Of a stretch of 5,020 nucleotides of DNA, positions 1 through 5,020 are shown one piece after another (positions within the stretch are counted from its first letter, which is position 1; each line of letters begins with the position of its first letter). Source of the DNA: CAZAKZ01 sp964485695 (GTDB taxonomy: Bacteria; Planctomycetota; JAFGQW01); NCBI GenBank assembly GCA_964485695.1, contig CAZAKZ010000261.1:1-5020 (forward strand), written 5' to 3'. The notes under the pieces are model-generated. The model was not told the DNA's origin. It worked only from the letters and a program-made list of their open reading frames with translations, and searched no databases. A program made the position numbers and the translations under genes.

Positions 1-62
1 TGTTATGGTGGGGCTGAATCGATTTTATGGACTCTTATGGGGTGAGTAGTTACCGTGCGCAT

Positions 63-84
63 AACTATTTATATAAAAATAGTT
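63..84. repeat. AT-rich perfect inverted repeat
   Basis: AACTATTT (63-70) is the exact reverse complement of AAATAGTT (77-84), with a 6-base spacer. In a GC-rich genome an all-AT palindrome of this kind stands out. It contains TATAAA (72-77), which could be a -10 element with the weak TTACCG (50-55) as -35 at 16-base spacing. It could equally be an operator, or the 3' end of an upstream transcript, although no clean T-tract follows it. Confidence 0.45.
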
Positions 85-132
85 TGGGGCTTCATCTCAA
101 AGGCCGCATGCATTGCTGGATCAAGAAGGAAC

Positions 133-148
133 GACATGATGACATGAT
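133..148 (+). repeat. tandem 8-mer direct repeat GACATGAT x2
   Basis: Two perfect head-to-tail copies of GACATGAT (133-140, 141-148) are followed by a partial third CATGAT at 161-166. CGACA (132-136) and TGTCG (150-154) flank the pair as an inverted repeat. It could be a regulator binding site or simple replication slippage. It lies downstream of the putative promoter in the leader of the first gene. Confidence 0.35.
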
Positions 149-167
149 GTGTCGATTTGGCATGATC

Positions 168-205
168 GCGGTTCATGCCCGCTGTGCAGGACCGGGCTGA
201 ACCGC
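168..205 (+). promoter_or_regulatory. strong leader hairpin
   Basis: GCGGTTCA (168-175) pairs perfectly with TGAACCGC (198-205). After one bulged T (176), GCCC (177-180) pairs with GGGC (194-197), and G181 with C193. This gives a 13-bp stem with a single-base bulge and an 11-base loop. It has no T-tract, so it is not a standard terminator. Its position, some 115 bases before the ATG at 320, suits a structured 5' UTR element. Matching GCGGTT/AACCGC modules further downstream offer alternative partners. No known riboswitch class is recognised. Confidence 0.45.
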
Positions 206-319
206 AGAATCCCAAACCGCTCGGATTGATGCCGGGGGGGAGTTTCCCTATGATGCTGGGAGCCGCATCAGGCGGTTCCAATGCCTGTCGAGAGTCCTTT
301 CAGCTGGAGGCAAGTCAAG

Positions 320-1054
320 ATGAAGAGATGTCCTGTTTTCCCGGTGGCGGCCGCCTTTCTGGCCCTGTTCGTGGGCGTCCAGAGCGGAACCGCTTTTGGC
401 CAGTGATGAGGCGGAGGCAAGAAGAAAGGTAGTGCGGTCAGCACTGCCCCCCGCGTGAAGACGTTTGCCGGCACGCCCCTAAGCCCATCGGTGGCCAGGA
501 TCCTCGAGATTCGCTGGCAGGAGACCGAGGTTCCCGCCCTGGACAATACCAGCGCAGTCACCCGCTTTCCCCTCCGGAAAATGGTGGTCCGGACGTTCGG
601 CAAGAAGACCCCCCTGAAACCGGCCGTGGTCAAGGTATTCGACGCGGACAGGGACAAGGTCCGACGCCTAAACGATGAAAAGAAGTTGTTCGGCTGCGAC
701 TCCCTTGCCATGGCCAGCCACGCCTTTACCTTCTTCAAGGTGAAGTCCACCGAGACCCTGCCCCGGGGGTACCTGTTCCTCGACGTGAAGGGAAACGTCC
801 TCGCCAGACTCACCATGGACGTAGCCAGGGACAAGTTCCACCGCTTCCTCTCCAGGACCTTCAGCACCCACTACGAGGGGAAGCTGAAGGCCTACCTGGG
901 ACGGGTCTCCCGGGTTCTCGACACGCTCGAGAAGGCCGAGGACGATGTGGCCAGGGAGGCCAATGATGCCAACAAGAAGGCCTTGAAGGAAGCCAACAGG
1001 GCGGCGAAAACGGTCCTGATTCCACCCGTGAAGAAGAAGACGAAGAACGTCTGA
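320..1054 (+). CDS. secreted orphan protein with two tandem in-frame UGA codons (candidate selenoprotein; possible thioredoxin-like fold)
   Basis: The reading frame runs from ATG 320 to TGA 1052 and would encode 244 residues if TGA 404-406 and 407-409 are read through. ATG 320 has a good Shine-Dalgarno (GGAGG at 306-310, 9 bases upstream). Residues 1-28 are a classic signal peptide: Lys2-Arg3, then a hydrophobic core with AAAFLALFVGV, and a probable signal peptidase I site A-F-G|Q after residue 27. Residues 29-30 are the two UGAs, followed in the same frame by GGGKKKG and a mature domain of about 200 residues.

The mature part has a single Cys (126), a beta-like VVKVFDAD segment near 103-110, and a PRGYLFLDVKGNVLARL segment near 148-164 that recalls the second half of a thioredoxin fold. 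No CxxC is present. The C-terminus is helical, charged and Lys-rich, ending KKKTKNV. A conservative call would start at GTG 455 (199 residues), but that codon has no ribosome site and drops the signal peptide. The family is not recognised. The frame is seen; Sec decoding is inferred; a decayed gene remains possible. Confidence 0.62.
404..409 (+). other. tandem in-frame TGA-TGA, candidate Sec-Sec codons
   Basis: These are codons 29 and 30 counting from ATG 320. The upstream frame (signal peptide) and the downstream frame (mature domain) are the same, so no frameshift is needed to join them. All four genes of the window terminate at single TGA codons with no coding-like continuation, so a genome-wide UGA reassignment is unlikely. 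A local signal would be needed, and a SECIS-like hairpin follows. Two independent nonsense mutations side by side are less likely than one, although a single small rearrangement could make both. Confidence 0.55.
411..454 (+). promoter_or_regulatory. candidate bacterial SECIS element
   Basis: GGTAGTGC (428-435) pairs with GCACTGCC (441-448), giving an 8-bp stem with one U-G wobble, capped by the 5-base loop GGTCA. Below it, GCGG (411-414) can pair with CCGC (451-454) and GG (416-417) with CC (449-450), leaving a purine-rich 5' bulge at 418-427. Bacterial SECIS elements lie just downstream of the UGA inside the coding region and carry conserved G residues in a small apical loop. The E. coli fdhF element, as I recall it, has the same GGUC in its loop. 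The loop GG is 27-28 bases after the second UGA and 30-31 after the first, within the range accepted for bacterial elements. The bulged U seen in fdhF is not obvious here. Confidence 0.5.
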
Positions 1055-1062
1055 TCCTGAGC

Positions 1063-1080
1063 TCGAATACGCGTACTCGA
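1063..1080. repeat. 18-base near-perfect palindrome
   Basis: TCGAATACGCGTACTCGA reads the same on both strands except for one mismatched pair (A1067/C1076). The central TACGCGTA is perfect. It sits between the stop of the first gene and the terminator-like hairpin, so an operator role is less natural than a chance or RNA-structure explanation. Confidence 0.25.
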
Positions 1081-1083
1081 CAG

Positions 1084-1115
1084 CCCCGGTGGTCTGGCAG
1101 GCCACCGGGGTCTTG
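1084..1115 (+). terminator. probable transcription terminator hairpin
   Basis: CCCCGGTGG (1084-1092) pairs perfectly with CCACCGGGG (1102-1110). The inner bases TCT/AGG extend the stem through one wobble to a 3-base loop, giving about 12 bp of very stable stem 30 bases after the first gene's stop. The following TCTTG is only a weak U-tract, so termination may be partial. It suggests that the two neighbouring plus-strand genes are mainly separate transcripts. Confidence 0.6.
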
Positions 1116-1145
1116 CCCACCCCAGCCTTGTCATTGAGCACCGGA

Positions 1146-1175
1146 TTGTTCTTGATCTTGCGGGACAGGATTAAT
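1146..1175 (+). promoter_or_regulatory. weak candidate promoter for the exported TsaA-like gene
   Basis: TTGTTC (1146-1151) and ATTAAT (1170-1175; four of six bases match TATAAT) are 18 bases apart and lie between the hairpin of the previous gene and the preferred GTG start at 1210. A start of transcription near 1182 would leave the ribosome site at 1195-1200 on the message. The match is modest and this organism's sigma-factor consensus is unknown. Confidence 0.25.
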
Positions 1176-1209
1176 GACGCGGTCGGACACCAGAAGAGGA
1201 ACGAAAATC

Positions 1210-1788
1210 GTGAACGAGAAAGTTTCTACAGGGAACAAGAGATACCTTCTTCACTGGGCTCTCTTCCTCAGCACATTCCTCCTTGTCGCCTTGATCTCCG
1301 GCCGGGGACGGACGTGGGCCGAGGCGAAGGCAGGCTCTGATTCTCCGGACGGAAAGGACCCCATGTTCGCAATGGTTCCCGTGGGCAAGGTGGTGAAGCA
1401 AGAGGGCAAGCCCGTCCAGATCCGCATCCACGAGAAGTTCACTCCCGGCCTTCTGGGGCTGGAGAAATGGTCCCACGTCCAGGTGTTCTACTGGTTCGAC
1501 CGCAACGATACGCCCATGAATCGCTCCATCCTCCGGGTCCATCCGCGGGGCAACCGCGAGAATCCGCTGACCGGGGTCTTCGCCTGCCGGGCGCCGGTGC
1601 GGCCCAACCTCCTCGCCCTCTCCACGTGCAGGATCCTCTCCGTGCAGGACGGAGTCGTCACGGTCGCGGGCATCGACGCCTTCGACGGCACGCCGGTTCT
1701 GGACCTGAAGCCCTACGCGCCCGGCCAGGACAGCCCCCGGGCCGGGATCAAGGTGCCGGCCTGGGCGAGGAAGAAGAAGCAGCTTTGA
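1210..1788 (+). CDS. exported TsaA/TrmO-fold (UPF0066) protein
   Basis: The C-terminal ~140 residues match the TsaA/TrmO family, SAM-binding beta-barrel proteins whose characterised member methylates t6A37 in tRNA. With GTG 1210 as start (192 residues) the landmarks are: PVGKV near 57-61, GLLGLEKWSHV at 80-90, HPRG at 111-114, GVFACRAPVRPN at 122-133 (family usually FATRSPxRPN), and DGTPVLDLKPY at 159-169 (family DGTPVLDIKPY). The segment between PVGKV and the EKF strand is short, without the longer loop of E. coli TrmO.

Residues 1-39 form a signal peptide: Lys/Arg-rich start, the core LLHWALFLSTFLLVALIS, and an A-E-A cleavage site. That would put the domain outside the cytoplasm, where tRNA and SAM are not expected. 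The tail is basic (RKKKQL).

GTG 1210 is preferred because AGAGGA (1195-1200) sits 9 bases upstream. ATG 1174 would add 12 residues and has AGGA only 3 bases away. The family is clear; the function of an exported form is unknown. Confidence 0.85.
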   Translation: MNEKVSTGNKRYLLHWALFLSTFLLVALISGRGRTWAEAKAGSDSPDGKDPMFAMVPVGKVVKQEGKPVQIRIHEKFTPGLLGLEKWSHVQVFYWFDRNDTPMNRSILRVHPRGNRENPLTGVFACRAPVRPNLLALSTCRILSVQDGVVTVAGIDAFDGTPVLDLKPYAPGQDSPRAGIKVPAWARKKKQL

Positions 1789-1857
1789 CGCCCGCTTTCT
1801 CCATGTAGACGAATCCTCCCGGCTTGGAGCGGCGCATCCCTCGATCCCGGTGTTTCT

Positions 1858-2637
1858 TCATAGAGGATCCGGATCGGGAAAAGTGAATCCGAGGCCGTCG
1901 TACGCCAGGTCCATGCCCTCGGGAAGGGCAGCGCAGGTCTCGGCGTGCTTCAGGTCGTGGGTCATGTGGGTGAAGTAGGTCCGCCGGGCGCCGATTACCC
2001 GGGCCGTCTCCACCGCCTCCTCCAGGGAAAAGTGGGTGGGGTGAGGCTTTAGCCACAGGGCGTCCAGCACCAGCACCTCGAGGTCCTCGAGGCGTTCGAG
2101 GGAGGCGTCGGGCACGGCATTGCAGTCGGTGAGGAAGGCGAAGGGGCCGATGCGATACCCCAGCACGGGCGCCTTTCCGTGGAGCAGCGGTACAGGTACG
2201 ACGGTGAGGTCGCCCACGGTCACCGGCCCCTCCATGACCTCGAGGACCAGGTCCGGCGTGAACGAGGGATTTTCGGGGTCATCGGTGACGGCGTACTCAA
2301 ACACCTGCCGGAGCACGGCCAGGGTCTCGGCGTTGCCCCGGCATGGGATGGGGCCACGGCGGATCCAGTTGAACCGGCGCAGGTCGTCCAAACCCATTAT
2401 GTGGTCCGCGTGGGCGTGGGTGTAGAACACGGCGTCCACGCGGCGGACGTCGTGGGCGAGGCACTGGAGCCGCAGTTCGGGGGGCGTGTCGATGAGGAGG
2501 CCATGCCCGCCGTGATCCACGTGCACGCCGGTGCGGGTGCGCTGGTCGCGGGGATCCGTGGAAGTGCAGGTCGGGCACGGGCAGGCAATGACGGGGACGC
2601 CGAAGGAGGTCCCGGTGCCGAGCAGGGTAACGCGCAT
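1858..2637 (-). CDS. PhnP-like MBL-fold metallo-hydrolase
   Basis: This 259-residue protein has the full layout of the PhnP-like branch of the metallo-beta-lactamase superfamily, which hydrolyses cyclic or diester phosphates such as 5-phosphoribosyl 1,2-cyclic phosphate. GTGTSFGVP (7-15) opens the first strand. CPCPTC (Cys19, Cys21, Cys24) matches the CxCxxC structural-zinc site of PhnP. DPRDQRTRTG follows at 28-37. The metal motif is HAHADH (74-79), with further ligands expected at His153 (LLHG), Asp171 (TDCN) and His224 (FTHMTHDLKHAE, 222-233).

No signal peptide is present, so it should be cytoplasmic. The open frame continues far upstream over the antisense of the peptidase gene, but the domain begins at this Met, so 2637 is chosen. 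No Shine-Dalgarno is visible before it; the upstream bases are pyrimidine-rich, and the message may be leaderless or weakly initiated. It is convergent with the TsaA-like gene (69-base gap, no clear terminator). There are no phn genes around it, so its substrate cannot be assigned. Confidence 0.9.
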   Translation of the reverse strand: MRVTLLGTGTSFGVPVIACPCPTCTSTDPRDQRTRTGVHVDHGGHGLLIDTPPELRLQCLAHDVRRVDAVFYTHAHADHIMGLDDLRRFNWIRRGPIPCRGNAETLAVLRQVFEYAVTDDPENPSFTPDLVLEVMEGPVTVGDLTVVPVPLLHGKAPVLGYRIGPFAFLTDCNAVPDASLERLEDLEVLVLDALWLKPHPTHFSLEEAVETARVIGARRTYFTHMTHDLKHAETCAALPEGMDLAYDGLGFTFPDPDPL

Positions 2638-2775
2638 GGAAAAGGGGTAGCACAGGACCCGAGGACCGGGAAGGGGGGACGAGGTGCCTGATACGACCTT
2701 GACCGGGACGCCGGCCTTGCCTACCTTGGCCTCCCGGGTGACGGACGATTTCGTGTAATGAGGAGAATCCATCCT
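2638..2775. other. divergent intergenic region between hydrolase and peptidase genes
   Basis: These 138 bases must hold the start signals of both divergent genes. The clear element is AGGAG at 2761-2765, the ribosome site for the peptidase at ATG 2776. A TGTAAT at 2754-2759 looks like a -10 box but would place transcription start downstream of that ribosome site, so it is not accepted. No convincing promoter is seen on either strand. Confidence 0.5.
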
Positions 2776-4860
2776 ATGAAGACGTGGCTGTTCATCTTTC
2801 TGACGGCGTTCCTGGCGTCGCTCACCACCGGCCAGAAAAATCCCTTCACCATTGAGGATCTCTATCGCTTGAAGAGCGTGTCGGATCCCCGGATATCGCC
2901 CGACGGCCAACGCATCGCCTTTGTGGTCACCGGGTACGACCTGCCCGGGGTGAAGAGCCGGACGGACATCTACCTCGTCGGTCCGGGGGGCAAGGACCAG
3001 CGCCGCCTCACCCACGACAAATCCGCGGACTACCACCCGCGGTGGTCCAGGGACGGGAAATCCCTCCTCTACGTGTCCACGCGCTCCGGAGCGCCGCAGG
3101 TGTTCGTCCTGGACATGGCCGGAGGCGAGCCGCGCCAGCTCACGTCCTTGAGCACCGGCGTGAGCGATCCGGAGTGGTCTCCGGACGGAAAACACGTGGT
3201 GTTCGCAACGAGCGTCTTTCCGGAGTACGGCGCCGACGACGAGAAGAACAGGCGGGACCAGGAAGCCATGGACAAGGGGCCGATCCAGGCCCACATGGCG
3301 GATCGGTTGCTCTACCGCCACTGGACCTCGTACCGCGACGGCAAGCGTACCCACCTCATGGCCCTGGAGGTGGCGTCGGGAAAGATCCGGGACCTGACCC
3401 CCGGTGATTTCGACGCGCCGCGCTTCTCCCTGGGCGGCGTCGGATTCGCCGTGTCTCCGGACGGCAAGGAGGTGTGCTACGTGTCCAACCACGATCCGGA
3501 CCCGTGGTCCTCAACCAACGGCGACATCTGGATCGTGCCCATGGCGGGCGGGGAGGCCCGGAACCTCACCGCCGCCAACAAGGCCTTTGACGGCTCCCCC
3601 AGGTATTCCCCGGACGGCCGCTACATCGCCTACCTGAAGCAGGAGGTGCCCCGGTACGAAGCGGACCGGTTCCGTCTGGCCCTCTACGACCGGGCGAGCC
3701 AGGAGACCCGGACCCTCACCGAGGCCTTTGACGCCTGGGTGGGCGACTTCGAGTGGGCCCCGGATTCCCGGACCCTCTACTTCACCGCCGGCCACAGGGG
3801 GCACGTGCCCCTGTTCAAGGTCTACGTCCACGGCGGTGAGGTGCAGCCTGTCGCGGACGTGAAGACCATCAATGCCTTCAAGGTGTCCCCCGACAACACG
3901 TGGGCGGCCCTGACCCGGCGCTCCGTGGCCGAGCCCACGGAACTCTGGCGGGTATCCCTCAAGGCCGGGGCCGCGGATCGCCTCCGGCTGACCACTTTCA
4001 ACAAGCCGGTGGAGGATGTGGTGGACATCCGGCCGGCCGAATCCATGTGGGTGGAGGGGGCCGCCGGCAAGAAGGTCCACGTGTTCATCGTGAAGCCCCA
4101 CGGTTTCTCTCCGGAGAAGAAGTATCCCCTCATCCTGAACGTGCGCGGCGGTCCTCAGGCCATGTGGGCCGACGCCTTCCGCGGCGACTGGCAGGTCTAT
4201 CCGGGCGCCGGCTACGTGGTCGCCTTTCCCAATCCGCATGGATCCACGGGCTACGGCCAGGCCTATACCGAGGCCATCTCCGGCGACTGGGCCGGCAAGG
4301 TCTACACGGACCTGATGAAGGTGACCGACGCCCTGGCCGCGCTTCCCTATGTGGACGCCGACCGCATGGGGGCCATGGGGTGGTCCTATGGCGGCTACAT
4401 GATGATGTGGTTCCAGGGCCACACTGACCGATTCAAGGCCCTGGCGGCCATGATGGGGGTCTACGACCTCCGGTCCATGTACAGCGCCACCGAGGAGCTC
4501 TGGTTCCCGGAGTGGGACCTGAAGGGGACGCCGTGGGGCGGATCGGACAGCTACCGGAAGTTCTCCCCCTCCGACCACGTGAAGAACTTCAAGACGCCCT
4601 GCCTGGTGATCACGGGTGAACGGGACTACCGCGTGCCCTACACCCAGAGCCTCCAGTTCTTCACCGACCTGCAGAAGATGGAGGTGCCCTCCCGGCTCAT
4701 CGTCTTCAAGAACGACGGCCACTGGCCGAGCTACGTCAAGTCCATGCCCCTCTACTACAACGCCCACCTGGACTGGTTCCACCGCTACTTGGGCGGGGCG
4801 CCGGCGCCGTACGACATGGTGAAGATGGTGCGGAACCGGGCGTTCGAGAAGAAGGAGTGA
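2776..4860 (+). CDS. secreted S9C-family peptidase, DPP5-like (dipeptidyl-peptidase/acylaminoacyl-peptidase type)
   Basis: A serine exopeptidase of the prolyl oligopeptidase clan, expected to remove dipeptides from oligopeptides outside the cytoplasm. ATG 2776 is preferred over ATG 2758 because AGGAG (2761-2765) is 10 bases upstream and it gives a clean signal peptide: Lys2, the core WLFIFLTAFLASL, and likely cleavage at TTG|Q near residue 19. The protein is then 694 residues, normal for the family.

Residues ~25-410 are a beta-propeller with repeated SPDG or near-SPDG blades (about 41, 91, 135, 227, 278, 328, 371). The RHWTSYRDGKRTH segment (181-193) is typical of the DPP5 group. The alpha/beta-hydrolase domain follows from ~415: NPHGSTGYGQ (486-495), nucleophile Ser537 in GWSYGG, Asp617 in GERDYRVP, His649 in DGHW. 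The triad is complete.

The usual HGGP motif is RGGP here (Arg457). The gene stands alone, divergent from the hydrolase, and probably serves extracellular peptide use. Confidence 0.95.
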   Translation: MKTWLFIFLTAFLASLTTGQKNPFTIEDLYRLKSVSDPRISPDGQRIAFVVTGYDLPGVKSRTDIYLVGPGGKDQRRLTHDKSADYHPRWSRDGKSLLYVSTRSGAPQVFVLDMAGGEPRQLTSLSTGVSDPEWSPDGKHVVFATSVFPEYGADDEKNRRDQEAMDKGPIQAHMADRLLYRHWTSYRDGKRTHLMALEVASGKIRDLTPGDFDAPRFSLGGVGFAVSPDGKEVCYVSNHDPDPWSSTNGDIWIVPMAGGEARNLTAANKAFDGSPRYSPDGRYIAYLKQEVPRYEADRFRLALYDRASQETRTLTEAFDAWVGDFEWAPDSRTLYFTAGHRGHVPLFKVYVHGGEVQPVADVKTINAFKVSPDNTWAALTRRSVAEPTELWRVSLKAGAADRLRLTTFNKPVEDVVDIRPAESMWVEGAAGKKVHVFIVKPHGFSPEKKYPLILNVRGGPQAMWADAFRGDWQVYPGAGYVVAFPNPHGSTGYGQAYTEAISGDWAGKVYTDLMKVTDALAALPYVDADRMGAMGWSYGGYMMMWFQGHTDRFKALAAMMGVYDLRSMYSATEELWFPEWDLKGTPWGGSDSYRKFSPSDHVKNFKTPCLVITGERDYRVPYTQSLQFFTDLQKMEVPSRLIVFKNDGHWPSYVKSMPLYYNAHLDWFHRYLGGAPAPYDMVKMVRNRAFEKKE

Positions 4861-5020
4861 TGCGCCTCCGGTAGATTCTCAAAGATCCTCACGGCTGATT
4901 TTTTGCTCAGAGCTGTTTTTTGACCCCCGCCGCCCACAGCAGCTTTATGGCCAGAAATGGGTCATCTGAGCAGCGTCACGAAAAACGAGGGTTTTGGGTA
5001 GGATTTGATGCACGATCGGT
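4861..5020. other. 3' intergenic region, no terminator recognised
   Basis: AT content rises sharply after the peptidase stop. Two T6 tracts occur (4899-4904 and 4916-4921), but neither is preceded by a good GC hairpin, so intrinsic termination is not convincing. A nested inverted repeat occupies 4904-4972. AAAAC/GTTTT around 4982-4995 makes a weak 5-bp stem. An ATG at 5008-5010 with TAGGA 4 bases upstream might begin a gene running off the window, but only four codons are visible. Confidence 0.5.
4904..4972. repeat. nested imperfect inverted repeat
   Basis: TGCTCAGA (4904-4911) is the exact reverse complement of TCTGAGCA (4965-4972), and inside it TGACCC (4921-4926) is the reverse complement of GGGTCA (4959-4964). 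The right arms are contiguous (14 bases); the left arms are separated by 9 bases. It could be an RNA structure ending the peptidase transcript, a regulator site for a downstream gene, or a remnant of a small mobile element. No transposase is present. Confidence 0.4.

Larger units (their letters stand above)
1..319. other. non-coding leader/intergenic region upstream of the first gene
   Basis: No convincing gene is visible here. Frame 2 is open from the window edge to a TAG at 47-49 and frame 1 to a TGA at 43-45, so the last few codons of an upstream gene could lie at 1-49, but there is too little to call one. The stretch is more AT-rich than the genes and rich in symmetry: an AT palindrome at 63-84, a tandem 8-mer at 133-148, a strong hairpin at 168-205, and GCGGTT/AACCGC modules recurring at 168, 198, 215, 272 and 386. 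There is a run of seven G at 234-240. A tiny open frame at 144-200 (18 codons, two Cys codons, AAGGA 13 bases upstream) ends inside the 168-205 hairpin. It could be a leader peptide, but nothing else supports that. Confidence 0.6.

Noticed and set aside
167..183. tRNA T-arm look-alike (GCGG-TTCATGC-CCGC)
   Set aside because: The loop lacks the conserved A58, no matching acceptor or anticodon arms are found around it, and the same bases form a longer, stronger hairpin with 194-205.
404..409. UGA reassigned to a sense codon across the genome
   Set aside because: All four genes end at a TGA at plausible family lengths, and composition changes right after these stops, so UGA acts as a normal stop here.
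250..432. Out-of-frame ORF beginning ATG-ATG at 250 and overlapping the signal-peptide codons
   Set aside because: Its translation is low-complexity and Arg/Gly-rich with no domain-like features, and the overlapping frame from 320 is far more gene-like. The G-rich run before it could mimic a ribosome site.
455..1054. GTG 455 as the start of the first gene (199 residues)
   Set aside because: No Shine-Dalgarno lies near it (upstream bases are CCCCCCGC), and the in-frame upstream segment from ATG 320 has both a ribosome site and a textbook signal peptide. It remains the fallback if the TGAs are true stops.
1174..1209. ATG 1174 as start of the TsaA-like gene
   Set aside because: The spacing to AGGA is only 3 bases, while GTG 1210 has AGAGGA at 9 bases and gives a more typical signal-peptide n-region.
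1835..1880. Bidirectional terminator between the convergent TsaA-like and hydrolase genes
   Set aside because: GATCC/GGATC pairing exists only with bulges, the arms overlap the hydrolase stop region, and no T-tract follows on either strand.
2754..2759. TGTAAT as -10 box of the peptidase promoter
   Set aside because: It is only 1 base before the ribosome binding site AGGAG (2761-2765), so a transcript started from it would lack that site, and no -35 lies at proper distance.
2638..3492. N-terminal extension of the MBL-fold hydrolase up to 3492
   Set aside because: The extension is antisense to the peptidase gene and has no domain content. The MBL domain begins at the Met encoded at 2637.
3511..4782. 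Long minus-strand ORF (423 codons) inside the peptidase gene
   Set aside because: It is the antisense shadow of a GC-rich gene, His/Gly/Val-rich with no recognisable domain.
4858..4923. Sec readthrough at the TGA ending the S9 peptidase (next TGA at 4921)
   Set aside because: The protein is already full length for its family, the downstream composition is non-coding and AT-rich, and no SECIS-like hairpin follows.

Overview
This is a GC-rich bacterial window. The coding regions favour G/C at the third codon position, and the flanks and leader are visibly more AT-rich. It carries four genes, three of them with export signals. The mix of a secreted S9 dipeptidyl-peptidase, a PhnP-like metallo-hydrolase and small secreted orphan proteins would suit Acidobacteriota, Myxococcota or a related environmental lineage. 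That placement is an impression; the sequence alone does not fix the taxon.

Layout: 1-319 is a non-coding leader with several inverted repeats. 320-1054 (+) is a secreted protein gene whose frame is broken only by two adjacent in-frame TGA codons at 404-409, just after the signal peptide. A hairpin about 20 bases downstream has a GGUCA loop and resembles a bacterial selenocysteine insertion element. A strong hairpin at 1084-1110 probably ends this transcript. 1210-1788 (+) encodes a TsaA/TrmO-fold protein (the family of the tRNA t6A37 N6-methyltransferase) that unexpectedly has an N-terminal signal peptide. 1858-2637 (-) is a PhnP-like MBL-fold metallo-hydrolase, convergent with the previous gene. 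2776-4860 (+) is a secreted DPP5-like S9C peptidase with a complete Ser-Asp-His triad, divergent from the hydrolase. 4861-5020 is intergenic, with a nested inverted repeat and no clear terminator.

The point of greatest interest is the first gene. A good ribosome binding site, a canonical signal peptide and the downstream domain are all in one frame across TGA-TGA, followed by a SECIS-like hairpin. The best reading is a secreted protein with two adjacent selenocysteines at its mature N-terminus (Gln-Sec-Sec-Gly-Gly-Gly-Lys-Lys-Lys). A decayed gene or reinitiation at GTG 455 are the alternatives. The exported TsaA-like protein next to it may act in the same extracytoplasmic process. The peptidase and the hydrolase look like independent housekeeping or scavenging genes with no visible functional tie to this pair.
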